Below the pieces are notes generated by a model. That model saw nothing but the letters and a program-made list of their open reading frames with translations. It searched no databases and was not told where the DNA came from. Shown here one piece after another: positions 48,313 through 59,934 of a DNA stretch of 64,000 nt (its first letter is position 1; every line of letters starts with the position of its first letter). The stretch is from Morella rubra (lineage: Eukaryota > Streptophyta > Magnoliopsida > Fagales > Myricaceae): NCBI GenBank assembly GCA_003952965.2, contig CM025855.1, positions 1,835,252 to 1,899,251 of the forward strand. The letters run 5' to 3'. The translations under genes were made by a program, and so were the position numbers.

Positions 48313-48687
48313 TGTAAAGAATTCGAGACGGTTGGGAGAAAGATAAAAGTTGAGACCGAATGCAATATTCTCATTCAGTGTATATTTTTATCAAGCAGAG
48401 AGCTCCCTTTATACAAGCTTACGCAGTGGGAGAGGAGAAATAAAAATAACCAACTAAACAGCGAAAAGAATAACAGAAAAGATTCTTCCTTCAACCAACG
48501 TCAGTCTGTTGTAGGAGGCAAGGCTCCAGTGCTGTAGAATGCAGAGGAGTTGGTTGTGAGCTTGAGTGAGCAGCTGGAGGAGCTGGAGAATTGTTGCTGA
48601 GCTGGAGAATGAGATGCCCGGGCTGCTTATGCTTGGGATGCCCGGGTTGGTGCTGCTCAGACGGCCGGGGCTCGGGCTGCTCTAATA
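48313..48687 (-). repeat. 5' LTR of the complete copia element
   Basis: 375 bp. It is followed on the minus strand by a primer-binding site at 48312-48301 and then by the gag start at 48276. Target duplication caatc lies outside at 48688-48692. Confidence 0.95.
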
Positions 48688-51600
48688 CAATCCAAAAGCT
48701 CTTCTCCACAGAATTGACCCTTCTCCAAACACACCCAGCTTGAGGAGACGGTTTCCTCACTACTGGAGGCAAAATTCCATACGACACCTTCCATGATTAA
48801 GAGCATCCAATCAAGTGGTTCTCCCGCCCTAACAATGTAGCTGCCTTCTTAGTAGTACACGTGCTTGAGATGGTCGCAGACCAAAAGCTTGAAGAGGTTT
48901 TGACTTCCGTTTAGAAACATTGGCACCTAAATTGAAACAATTGGGAGGATCTGATTAATACTGAGATATCAGGGATATTATTGCCTATTCAAAGACATAT
49001 ATATATATAGGGACTTACTTTCTCTAACAGAGGCAAGGAGAGATGGTGCTTAATTTCTATTTTCAGATATGTGGGAAGAAGATTGAACAGATTGTCTATA
49101 TTAACATCCTCCTTCTCTTACAGGCTTTGTCCTGTGTGGAAGATGATATCTTCCTTTAGGGTACCATATCGGAGCCCGTTTCTGGAAATCCACCACTCTA
49201 TGCTTTTTTTTTTTTTTTTTATCATTTATCCTTGCCCTTTCCTTCTTATTCTTGAGTATCTTCAACTGTTTAGATGTCTTCAACTGCATGTACATCTGGT
49301 ATAACACAAGTTTAGACGTTTCTATGTTAGAAATTGAATGCTATATATCTCTGATCCTCTCATTATCTTACACACAATTATATTAATAAGAACCATGAAG
49401 CTTAAAAAAGATGGAGCACCAACCTGCAAATAATGAAGCCATAGATCGAAATCATGTCTGCGAAACAGTTTTCCCAGAAATAGGTACTTGTATCAAGGTT
49501 TACACCAAAAGAACTGCAAAAATTGAGACAACTGTAACTCATGAGACTTCTGTCTTAGAAACGTCTATTGATCTGTGAAAACAACAATATCTAATTAACT
49601 AATATTTCCACCTGTAAGACTGTTTATTTAGAATATTGGAGTACTATATATGTAAACGGAAATCATTTTCCCTGAACATCTTCTTATCCACGGACTATTC
49701 TCTCCTTTGGTAAATTTTTCATTTTTTTTTTGGTTTTTCTGACTATATATATGATCATGACAGTCAGAATTGAGCAACAGTCGAGAACCACAAATGTGTT
49801 CCTACTACTGAAGATGAATGATGAATCCATAGACAGTGCACAGGAGATGTGGCCAAATACATTACAGGAACTCCTGTTTCATTGTATTGTTCTTTACATG
49901 GTTCAGCAAATGTGCAGGAAGAACACAAACTCTAATGAGAGAAAGTGTAAGCATTTGCAATACAGCATGATATGTTTAAGGACAACAGGAACCAATAAAA
50001 GCTACTGTGAAGTTTGCTCAATGTGAAAGAAAAAACGAGTCTATAAGGCGCAAACCTCAAATTTTTGAGTCCCCACCAGAAACAGAACATTATCTTTTGC
50101 AAAAAATCCGTGGATGACACTGTATCAGACTGAAGGGCTCGAAGGAATATTCCGAAATCGAAGAGGGTTTTATTGGGTGTTTCTACTGGGCAATTTTAAT
50201 TTAGAAGTACTGTGTAATTTGCGAAACCGTGATCATCACAGCTAAAAGAACTCGGTAATTTATTACAACCATCATCTTTGCGACAGGCGAAGTACCAGCA
50301 ATCCATCTCCCGTTCGATTGAGAAAAAGTACCAGAAGGCACCCAGCACCTAACGACCAGCAAATCTCTTAAAGATCAGTACGTTCTGTATACACTACCGA
50401 AAACAGAGTAAACTAAGAAAAGAAAGAGAGAATTCTGTAGATATGAAAAACAATTTTAATTCCATCGGAAATAAATAAAAAATAATCAAGTAGTATTTCA
50501 CCGTGATTTTGAGAAACTTGAATATATAAAAACTCTGTGCTCCTAGTTTATGAATGACTTGAAGTTGAGGTTGAGGAACTTATGTATGCAGTGATGCACA
50601 TGTATGCATTCGTCCGCGTTCTCCATAGCTGGATTAAGTTATGGAGAACTTTCAAAGTATTGACGAGAACTTTCTACACGAGAATCCTTCAGTGCTAGAA
50701 TATCCAAAATAAGATAACAAAGTAAAGACCTAAATAATAAAACAAATTAAGATCAGGTAAACAAATTATGAGAAGTTGAGAATCAAACTTACATGACTCG
50801 CGAGGATATACAGAAACAAATTCAAAGCAGCTCTCGCATGGATAGATTTTTGAATTCTGTTGGAAGTCTCGTTGAGTTTTTTCCATGTGAGATAGATACG
50901 GACAATTCTCGGCACATATTGCAAGAGAGCAAGAGCCTGCAAGAACTTTCTTTGATTTAAGGAATTCAAACCTCTCCTTTCAGTAAAGGTAATTGGAATT
51001 ACCACCTGAATAGATAGTAAGAAGTAGGTCATTTCAGATCTAATATTAATGGAGCAAGACGCGAGATTTCATTCATTCAAATAACTAGTTATCAATATTT
51101 ATATTCTTTTTCTCACATAAATGTCTTTTTCTTTTTTTTTTTTCTTTTTTCTCACATACATGTGTTTATAAACTCAAGGGTCACTCAAACTTAAGCATCT
51201 TATAAACGAAAATAGGGGAAAATTCAAATAATTCTGGACCAAATTTTAAATTTCCTACAAATAGAGTCCTCCCCAAATTAAACCTATAAAAAAAGTTGTT
51301 AATCATTTAGCCTATTAATATATATCATGAACATATAAAATTAAAGTAAAATTTTAGATTTAGTACCTGTGGGATTGGAAGAATAGCGAGAATGTCAACT
51401 ACGAAGTATGTTGATAAATACTTCTTTCTTATTTCCTGAGGTTTTGTATGTATTCTTATCCGTCCAATATGATGGGGGTCCTTGATTTTATAAGGACAGA
51501 GAAATTGCAAGACAATATTCACAACATAAATCATATCAGTGATTGATTGAAAGTAAATGGCAGCAACCAATCTTTTATCTAACATAATGCACTTGTTATC

Positions 51601-52689
51601 ATCATTGATCCTAGGAAGATAAAAGAAGAAAGGATCCACGAACACGGCAAGCACACACGATACTAAAAGAATCTCATGCCAGGTTTTCATGAACGATCCA
51701 TCTGGATGAAGAATTCCTTCTTTGTTATCTCCATTATCCAAGGATACTTGCTGCATCTTCACCGTGAGCAAAGATTAATAGAAAAATATATAATTTACCA
51801 GACAACAAATTAAACTCGCTCAGAATATTTATTACGTAATGTTTTATCACATCAACTGCATGCAGGCCATTTAATCGGTTGGCGCGAAAGACTATATTTT
51901 ATAACATCAACTACATGCATTACGTGGCTGAAATATCCAGCAATAGTGATCATCTCGATTAATTATTTAGAGTTTGCAAATGTAGAGATAAGGAAGAAGC
52001 AAATTACAACCTCACAAGAGCACTACTGTTCGTCCGGGAAAGCTGATCACAATATCGCATAACATGTTCCTCGCTATCCCTGAGCACAATGTAATAACAA
52101 AGAATATATGAAAGATGTTCTTTCTTTGTTTTTTGTTCTTCGAATAAGGTAAAATTCATGTTCTACTTTAAGCCCATGAAAATGCTTCTAATCTAACAAA
52201 ACATCCAAGTACGTACGTTTTGGATAATTGGAATTATTCCACACCTACAGACACCATGCATGGGAATCAATATATATACTTGAATATATAGGAACTACGT
52301 ACGCAAAAAGCTAGCATGCCTACTTGTCAGTTAAGGCCTAGGAAATATACAAATAAAAAGCGGTCTTATTTATTATCCATTGATAACTAATTAGAGATTA
52401 TTATATTTACTTGTTATTGTAGAAATAACAATATATATAAACTAGCTGAAAATTATAATCGACCACAATTATGCAATTATATGTCGACCTGACGGTAATT
52501 AAGACGGTGCTGTAATTAAAATTAATTACTACAATAATAAGCGCACCCAAAAGAAGAAGATTCTAACCTCATCATCACGATCAGCCTCTTGATCTCTTGG
52601 CGGGCAAAGAATAAAAAACCTCCAAACCGCAGGTAGAACGTCCGACGATCGAGTTTCTTCTAGTTCTACAAAGCTGGATTTTTCATGCC

Positions 52690-52760
52690 TAGAAATATGG
52701 AAAACATGTTAATGTTTTCAGGGCAGAATTAGTGACTGTGGAGCATATATATATTACTGG
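52690..52760 (-). promoter_or_regulatory. Conserved upstream block of CNGC D
   Basis: It contains aaatatggaaaacatgttaa, gttttcagg, gcagaattagtgactgtgga and gcatatatatatta, equivalent to the blocks before copies A and B. Confidence 0.4.
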
Positions 52761-52791
52761 ACTAAACTGAAATTTCATCAGTTGGCACAAA

Positions 52792-52830
52792 CACTACAAA
52801 AAAACCAACCTTTAGCAACGGTCAGAAACC
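52792..52830. mobile_element. CACTA-like terminus
   Basis: CACTACAAAAAAACC followed by tttagcaacggtcagaaacc has the look of a plant CACTA end with a subterminal ttagcaacggt word. It directly adjoins the 3' end of the eS8 pseudogene. The opposite terminus was not found in the next kilobase, so the element is truncated or the match is by chance. Confidence 0.45.
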
Positions 52831-53344
52831 GCTTTGCCTTTGCCCTTCTTTCTCTGGATCTTCTTCATGTAGAACTCAAGCGTTTGCCCTCCAAGATATA
52901 TCCATCAGCGCAGCCACATTGACCAGGCCTTGATGAGATGCAAGCCAACAAACGACCACCACCAAATTGCTCTTCTATATGTGGGTCAAGCTTGCACTCC
53001 TCTTGACGCTTCTTCAACTTTCTCAGGACATGGTTGCTTTTTTTCACCTCCTCAGTAGGTGCAACATCACCCTCCTCCCCTTCTTTCTTGGCGGAAGCTG
53101 AAGTATTCTTCTTGCAACCAACGTCAACTCCATAGGGCTGGAGATCATACCACTGCTTGAATGGTGCTGCATCGACCTGAACAATAGCACTCTTCACCAA
53201 AGTCTGAGTACGAACCAGCTCATTGTTGGATGTATTGTAGACAACATCAAGAAGACGGGTCTTCTGGGTCACAACCTCACTTCCCATGAGTAGTTTCCAG
53301 TATTGTGTCGGGCCAGAGACCAAATCGATATGCATGCCCACCAA
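52825..53344 (-). pseudogene. RPS8: Ribosomal protein eS8 (RPS8) retropseudogene, 5'-truncated
   Basis: The minus strand encodes, without introns, about 150 residues of the small-subunit ribosomal protein eS8: [56 protein letters not shown] and [20 protein letters not shown]. The last part, [15 protein letters not shown], continues in another frame after a one-base change near 52885. The conserved N-terminal half (about 65 residues, starting MGISRDS) is missing and the frame upstream of GSEVV is degenerate. Absence of introns suggests a retrocopy. It may sit inside a transposon. No poly-A tail is left, because the CACTA-like end replaces it. Confidence 0.88.
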
Positions 53345-53864
53345 TTATTTTTCTTTTTATCATTTTTTTTGGACAATATTGAAGTGAATGCCGTTCATTG
53401 CCGAGGGAGAGACGGTGAGGACGAGAGAAAGAGAGAGAGTACTAATGGCGCCATGGGTCTGAGGAGGTGCAGAGGCTAGCGAATAGGAACTCGGGCGAGG
53501 GCGAGTTTCAAAAGTGTAGGAAAGTCCACCGTTAAACTAGACCTCGTCAGGAGAGGCAGACCCATATGGTGCGGATTGTAAGCTTTGCACAACCACTTGT
53601 TTTGACAACTACTGTCGATCGTTTTTGAGAGGAGAAAGTGACGTGGAAAAAATTTAGGTGACTAGGTAAGGCAGCTGACGTGAACAAACTTTCTGTCAGT
53701 CAAAGTAACGGTCAACTATCAACTGTCAACTGATCAAAAGATTAATTATTTATAAGGGCATAAACTCAGTAATTGAAAATTTAAAAAAGAAAAAAATTCT
53801 AGTGACTAATTTGTAAAAAGGGACAAAATTTAGTGATTAAAAATAAAATCTTCCTTTATTTTTC
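53345..53864. other. Spacer upstream of the eS8 pseudogene
   Basis: Moderately GC-rich to about 53600, then AT-rich. The end, about 53790-53850 (attctagtgactaatttgt, gacaaaatttagtgattaaa), resembles the terminal sequence of non-autonomous Mutator-like elements, but no inverted partner was found. No gene is seen. Confidence 0.4.
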
Positions 53865-54130
53865 TAAGCTAACAGCAAGGGGCTCTCGTGGTGATCATCA
53901 GTTAACAAACAATGAAGTAACATGGTAAACGAAAGAGAGGGGGATTCTGCAGATTTGACAAAATAATATATTATAAATGATTCTGAGAACGAGAAGCTTA
54001 ATGCATTAGTTTTGATTGACTAAATTAAACAACGACTAGCTAGCTCAAGTCTTTCTTTTGTCGATATTTTCTCTGGAAAATACACCCCAACCCAAAAGTC
54101 TTTCTTAATGAATATGTAACGCATTATTTT
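53865..54130. repeat. Third, partial copy of the CNGC B/D flank
   Basis: Shares tttatttttctaagc, gtggtgatca, acaatgaagtaaca, gtaaacgaaagagaggg and gattctgcagattt with 27735-27850 and 42020-42140. No CNGC exon follows on the right, so this is either a boundary of the duplicated unit or the remains of a lost copy. Confidence 0.6.
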
Positions 54131-54202
54131 TGATTGACCACCATTTCTTTAGCTGCAAATTAACTTCTATCCAACGTCAGATGGATGACAGATGCAACTT
54201 AC

Positions 54203-54203
54203 C

Positions 54204-54235
<32 letters not shown>

Positions 54236-54236
54236 G
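54203..54236. repeat. GACGAT hexamer microsatellite
   Basis: About five tandem gacgat units. It lies in a non-coding segment. Confidence 0.85.
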
Positions 54237-54627
54237 CTGGATACAAGTGGTGGAGTGCCCACAAAGGAGCTTCAAGGGATTTACCTAGCAAAAAATCATT
54301 GGTGAACTTTTTATTGGACCAACTTTTTACGTGCTATGGAGAAATGCAACTGCAAGGTTATACGCTAGCTAGACAAGGCAAGCAAGTAGTCCAACTACTG
54401 CTTAGACCAAAAAAAAAAAAATGGTCCAACTCCTGGAGGAAACCATTTCGATTAATTGTCAAGGGAAGAGTAAGTACTCTGAGGTTCTCGGACCCATATC
54501 AGTGAATATCTGATCAACAGATCAGTTGGGATTCATATGTTAAGAATTTATGTATTTATTGTATTAATATATATTTTTTATTTTATGAGCAATATTTTAT
54601 TCGATTGAGTGCATATGTTATTTTTAA

Positions 54628-55620
54628 GGAAAAATTCCATAGTTCGCCAAGTAATTATAGGGTAAAATCAATCTCATCCCTTCAACTTTTAAAATAGTGA
54701 TTTACATCCTTTATCTTTTGAACATTGTTAATGTATACCTCTCATCCAAATCAGACGTTAAAATAGACGAAATATTTTATACCACGTACATCCCACCTAC
54801 TCCTCATCCACTTGATATGAACAAACTATCGCTTTATGATTTCTTTGATATTTCAACTGAGTTCTTTCCTTTCTCTTCTCTCTTTGTTCGCTGAATTTAT
54901 TTATGTCTCTTCTCCCACATCCCACCGTTGACAGCTTCTTCTACCACTAGTTTCTTCATAGATGAAAGTCGAGCACTCTTATTCTCACCTGAAAGCGGCA
55001 AAACCCTAACCCCAATCCATAAAATCAAAATATGGCCAAAATAATTCAAATGCATATGAAAGCCATTCGGCCAAAGGAAAATCAGAATTTTCTAAACAAA
55101 GCAGTTCAAACCAAGATGGATTGTGGAAAGTCTTACCACGTGGAATCTTCTCAAATGGTATGAGTATTCCTTTAGGGCACAAGCAAATTGAATGAATTTC
55201 CCTCCGAATGAGAAAATTCGATGGGTGTTCCGCAAAATTTATGTTGAATTTTAATCAACTGACACAAGCGAATCCCATGTCCAGACAGCGGAAGTAGAGC
55301 TTGCTTGCATCTTCCTCAAGGTATGCTTAATCGAATGAGTTCGAATTTTGAATGCCAGACAAGCTCACATGGTTCAGACCTAACAAAGGTAATCAAGGTC
55401 ATTCGACACTCATTTATCAAGGGCATTTTGGTCATATTAAGTGGATAAGGAGCACATGGGACACAAATGTGGTAAATTCTTTCTTTTTTGACATCTAATT
55501 TAGACGAGAGGCATACATTAAAGATTTTCAAAAGATAAAGATGTAAATTGCTGTTTTGAAAGTTGAAGCTGCGAGATTGATTTTTTCCTAAAATTACGAG
55601 GCATACTATGACATTTTTCC
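54628..55620. mobile_element. Second Mutator-like element (993 bp, ~195-bp inverted repeats)
   Basis: Left end GGAAAAATTCCATAGTTCGCC and right end, inverted, GGAAAAATGTCATAGTATGCC. Similarity continues through aaaatcaatctc, tttatcttttgaaa, taatgtatgcctctcgtc-like runs and tgctccttatccactta, to about 54820 on the left and 55428 on the right. The 9-mer tatttttaa flanks it exactly on both sides (54619-54627 and 55621-55629). The interior, about 54830-55420, has no transposase and no recognised gene, so it is non-autonomous. Confidence 0.88.
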
Positions 55621-55629
55621 TATTTTTAA

Positions 55630-58039
55630 TTCTATCTCAAAATGACACTAATAATCAATTTTACCAATCATACAACATTAAAGAAAATGTGACTTGTATC
55701 AAACATATATATATCGAAACCTGCTTTGAAAAAAAAACATATTTTGAGGTAAAATCAAATACCAAAAACTAGAATACTTAATTGAAACAAAATTTACATG
55801 AAAGTACTACTTTACGTCATAAGTAATTAAGTAATTTCATGTCTAAACAACGGAACCTTTGTCCAAAAAATTTCTTACACCGCCCAAAGAATAAAGCAAA
55901 AGTATCGGAATATTGAGACTGTTGGTAGAACAGCGTTCTCCAAATCAATAATAATTGAACATGACAAGTCGAATACATGGCAACATGCATAGCAGATCAT
56001 GATGAGACATGGGCGGAAAGATTAGTGACCACTAAGCAAATATAAATGCATACAACTCATATAATTAAGAATTAACGGGAGGACTTGAATAAATATTGTT
56101 GACTTATACCACCCAGCTTCACGACAGGTCGATAGTGTTGCTGATTCGGTGCCAATATACATATACATATACATATATACAAGTCAACCAGTTTTGTTTT
56201 TTTTTTTTTTTTTGTTTTTTTTGTGGGGCAGAACCTTAATATATTCAACCATAACAATAATGTGTTTTAAGACAGAAAACGGAATCCTTAACAAGTCAAC
56301 TAGTTTTGTCCTTCTGATTGGATCGAGCGAGAGAATTAGTCAGATTTAGTTGGAGATTCCTATATACGTACGTATTGGTGGTTGCGTCATGCAAGTTTTC
56401 TCCTCCTTACTTAAAAATATATGCTGTCAAAAGCTACATTGCCAACCCACTTTGGTGCTTGGTTTCCGTACACGAAAATTAACAAGTCAAGTTATTTGGA
56501 ATAATTAATTGAGTTGCAATTAATGTAAAAGTACTACTTCTGAAACTAATCATACCAGTAATCATATTATACAACGCAAATAACTGCATGCATATTCTGA
56601 AAGAGAAATTATGATTATATTCGAGTGACGTTTAATTGTTCTTTATGTCATATTTTTCAAGTTGACAATATTGTCTTCTACCAACATATCCTAGCTAGAT
56701 ACCGTTAGGATTGGAAATAAAGCCTATAATTTGTAAACTTTCAACTCTGAATTGTTAGTGACCAATTAACGAACTTAATGCTTACTATAGAATGTATATA
56801 TGTATATATGTATATAGGAATATGATATTAGCAACCAGTGGCTGAACCAGGACTCAATAGAAAGGGAGTTAAATTCTTAAGGTGAAATGATAAAAAAAAA
56901 AAAAAAATTCCTAAATAATACAAAAAGTGTCTTAAAATTAAAATTTTTCCTGCGGAGTGCTAGCTAAGCATCCTAGACAAATGTTCTGAGCATTTAAAAA
57001 AAAATGAATCCTGAATAGACTAACACGAGGACTAAAATATTTACCACTTTGTGAAGAAGAACAACATGATCTTGCAACAGATTTATTTTTCAAACAAGCA
57101 GAAACTAGAATTAAAACTAACAAAATTTCCATAAACTCCATACTGCACTACATAGTAGAATAATGAATAAAAGCTAAGGAAAAATTACCAATTGAAAGGA
57201 ACTAAGCACGTAACATTTTTGAATTTAAGGCCTACATGACAATTCAAAGATACTACGACCTAATAGCAAATTAAAAGCAACTAAGTACATTATAAGCTTA
57301 TTAAGAAAATAATGACTAATCAGTTGATTTATTGAAAAAGAGTGAACACCCAAATATGCAACTGGAATATTTGATCTTTTTCTCTTTTTAATCCATATTT
57401 CTTATTCATTTCGAAATCCTCCAAAAATAAAGAAATAGAAAAAGTGAGCCCATATCTTTGAAGTGCGTATTTGATGTCCCTTTCCTTCAGCACAAAGATT
57501 ACATATAGAAACTCAACAAAACTTTATTTTTTCTCTCTATAAAGTATAGAGTTTTACTCGAATGCCTATGTATTAAAGGAAAGAAATAGTACAACCCTCA
57601 ATGCTCTTCTTTAACCGAGAATATTCAAAGCTCTTCTATTAAGCTACCGGGGGCCAGATTGTCAGTCACCCACACCTAACCGAAAGTTACAAACTCGGAA
57701 ACAGTATGCATGGGAAGAATGAAAAAAACAAGAAGAGGACTTTGAATGGGCGAAACATGTGATCACCCATCAACATTGAGATTCAAGATTCACAAACAAT
57801 TCTATAAAGTCTAAGGAGGGCAGCCATATTAATAAAAATAAAATAAAATTTTAACAGCTTTTCAGGCGATGGGGGCGGCTGACCCCCACCGCCACAGCTC
57901 GCTAGTTCCGCTTGTGTTGGCAACTTGCGTATTATTTTGGGCAACTTGTGTAATTTTTCTTCCGTGCATTTTTTGGATTAGTAGTATTTAAGGATCATAA
58001 TCTCTTCCTCAGCAGTGCCCCTCAAGAATTCCTTGGTTG
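55630..58039. other. Spacer before hydrolase copy 3
   Basis: About 56565-56695 matches 2490-2625, and about 57918-58000 matches 3130-3215 (cgtattattttgggcaactt), so hydrolase copies 1 and 3 were duplicated with upstream DNA. A (TATACA)-type run and a T-run lie near 56155-56215. The section 57620-57905 has words typical of transposon remnants (gatgggggcggctgaccccc). No gene is seen. Confidence 0.5.
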
Positions 58040-58129
58040 AATCTGTACCTCCTCTTCCCCTCTGCATGCGTCCCGGCCCCAAAAAACCCCGGCCTCCTCG
58101 ATCGGACGACTAGCTCTCTCAGTTCTCCA

Positions 58130-59880
58130 AATTTAATTTTTCCTACCAAGTCATTCCCTCTCTCCAAGAACAGCTAGAGCTTCAAATGGACGAAGGAGTT
58201 TAACAAATCTATTTGGCACTTCTTTCGATCCTATATTCAACAGGTTGGTTCCCACTTGTCCTAGTAGTTTTAGTGAAGCGTCAAGCGCATGCAAAAGTAC
58301 TGTTCTAATTTGTGCCATTATAAATGCGAGTTTCTTTGCTTGTTTAAGGTATATATATTGCTGGGTCACTCTTTGTTATGGATGAATCACGCATTGCTAG
58401 GGTATAGTTGTGAGCTGTTTTACTTCCATTTTTTTTTTCTGAATCACACAACGCAAATTATCTATGTTGAACACACTGGACTCCATATAGCATCCAATAT
58501 ATCATAGGCTTTTGCTTCTCCCAACATGGCAGCTTATTGCAGAGGATATTAGGAAGAGAGAAACATAAGGAGCACAAATGCCTTCTGATGCGGAAAATTT
58601 CTACATTTCAGGTCCAACACATCTGATCAACGCCCTTTACTGGTAAAACCATTAACCAATATTACTTGATCACTAACTGCAAAAATTTAAATGCTGGGCT
58701 TGAATATGATATGTTCAGTACCGTGGCCATGCAGTGGTCAAAACTGGGTGTCCACTACATTCAGGGTTTAGAGGCCTTTAGATTTTAGAACTTCGAAGTC
58801 CTTTTCCAGGACCTGTTTATGTAAGCAATCGAAAGAGTCCGGATCCTTTTTCTTCAGCTATGAACCCCTTGCAGGTCCAACGAACATCACCGAAGATCTG
58901 TCGCTGCCAGCTTGGTTCAGGGAGTCTACATCCAAGAGCGTGACCACCAGAAGAAGCGCCAGGGACCTCAAGCTCTAGCTCCGCCCTGGTGGAACGCCTT
59001 CAATTTCCAACTAAAGGAAGTTCTCATAGATCCTGAAGACAACTCGATATTCGGTGCCGTCTACGAATTCCAAAACCAAATTTACCCTACCCTAAAAATC
59101 CCAAAATATGTCATTGCCTTCAGGGGCACACTGATCAAACGAAAACAGTGTTACAGGACTTCAAGTTAAACTTCGAGATCACCTGTAACACACTTCACCG
59201 TAGCCCTCGCTTTCAAGTTGCAATGCAGACTGTTCAGAACTTTGTCGATGCGGCTGGAGCCCCAAATATATGGTTGACAGGGCATTCTTTGGGGTCAGCT
59301 ATTGCATTGCTTGTGGGGAAGAACATGTGCAAGAGGGGTTATTTTGTCGAAACATATCTTTTTAATCCACCATTCTTATCTGCCCCTATAGAGTCCTGGA
59401 TCAAGGATCATGAGAGCTTGAAGGATGGGGTCCGCTTAGCAAAAAGTCTTCTCACGGCAGGCCTGGCCCTTGCTGTACAAGTTAGCCAACATCATGAGTC
59501 CCAAGAACATGACTCTTTTGCTATGTTATGTAACTGGATACCTTACCTGTTTGTGAACCCGGCTGATCATATATGCGCAGAGTATATTGGGTACTTCGAA
59601 AATAGGAAGAAAATGGTGGAGATGGGAGCCGGAATTATTGAGAGGCTTGCAACAAAGAACTCTATAAGGAGTCTAGTCTCAGGTGCGCTGGGAGGGGATT
59701 CAGAAGTGTGGCATCTCCTTCCGTCGGCATATCTGACTACGTTCGATCTGGGTCCATCGCCAGATTTCATGCGAGCTCATGGTATTAATCAGTGGTGGAA
59801 TCCAAATTTTCCCTACAAATCCACGTTGCATAGTTATGATCATCTGTAACAAGCAAAGCTACCCTGCGGGGTGTTAATAA
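58130..59880 (+). pseudogene. At4g10955-like alpha/beta hydrolase, copy 3 (one frameshift, otherwise complete)
   Basis: Non-coding exon 1 ends at the donor caacag/gttggt (58243). Exon 2 is 58543-58642 with ATG at 58578 (MPSDAENFYISGPTHLINALY plus two bases). Exon 3, 58875-59849, begins after cttgcag, completes a Trp codon, and continues SNEHHRRSVAASLVQGVYI. Then come QGPQALAPPWWNAF, IPKYVIAFRGTL, the elbow WLTGHSLGSAIAL with catalytic Ser, WIPYLFVNPADHIC with the likely Asp, and MRAHGINQWW with the likely His. Length would be about 346 residues, as in Arabidopsis. Against copy 1, one base is missing between 59125 and 59145 (after RGTLIK), so the frame breaks in the middle. An AATAAA lies at 59876. 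It is a very young pseudogene or a sequencing error. The substrate of the family is unknown. Confidence 0.82.
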
Positions 59881-59934
59881 AAGACTAAAGTATGTTAGAG
59901 TTCTGAATAAATGCAAAATTTGGCCGTTAAAGGA

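Larger units (their letters stand above)
43475..48687 (-). mobile_element. Complete Ty1/copia retrotransposon inserted in CNGC D (5,213 bp)
   Basis: Two 375-bp LTRs (43475-43849 and 48313-48687) flank gag-pol on the minus strand. I see only three differences between the LTRs (near 43704, 43793 and 43835). The 5-bp word caatc at 43470-43474 is repeated at 48688-48692. With that duplication the LTR runs TATTAG...TTTACA, that is TA...CA and not the common TG...CA. A primer-binding site complementary to tRNA-Met (tggtatcggagc, minus strand, 48312-48301) follows the 5' LTR. A G-rich polypurine tract (complement of cccccccacaag, about 43850-43861) precedes the 3' LTR. Coding capacity is complete except for a frame change between protease and integrase. 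Confidence 0.95.
43274..52575 (-). pseudogene. Cyclic nucleotide-gated ion channel, copy D, split by a copia element
   Basis: Exons follow the family layout: 52575-52568, about 52086-52013, about 51762-51366, about 51007-50792, about 50348-50052, about 49523-49435, about 49292-49024, and a last exon in two parts, 48926-48688 and 43474-43274. The reading around the insertion (cccccaatc / caaaagctcttctccaca) equals the unbroken exon of copy B. Other defects: a stop in exon 5 (LLN then TAA, near 50200), a loss of about 22 bp at the end of S6 in exon 6 (near 49430), the filter triplet GQN changed to GVN, and a TAA at HVYY near 48850. It is the duplicate of copy B and is dead independently of the insertion. 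Confidence 0.85.

Noticed and set aside
48491..48787. 98-codon minus-strand frame spanning CNGC D exon and LTR
   Set aside because: A chance junction of an out-of-frame exon part with the LTR-encoded tail, not a gene.
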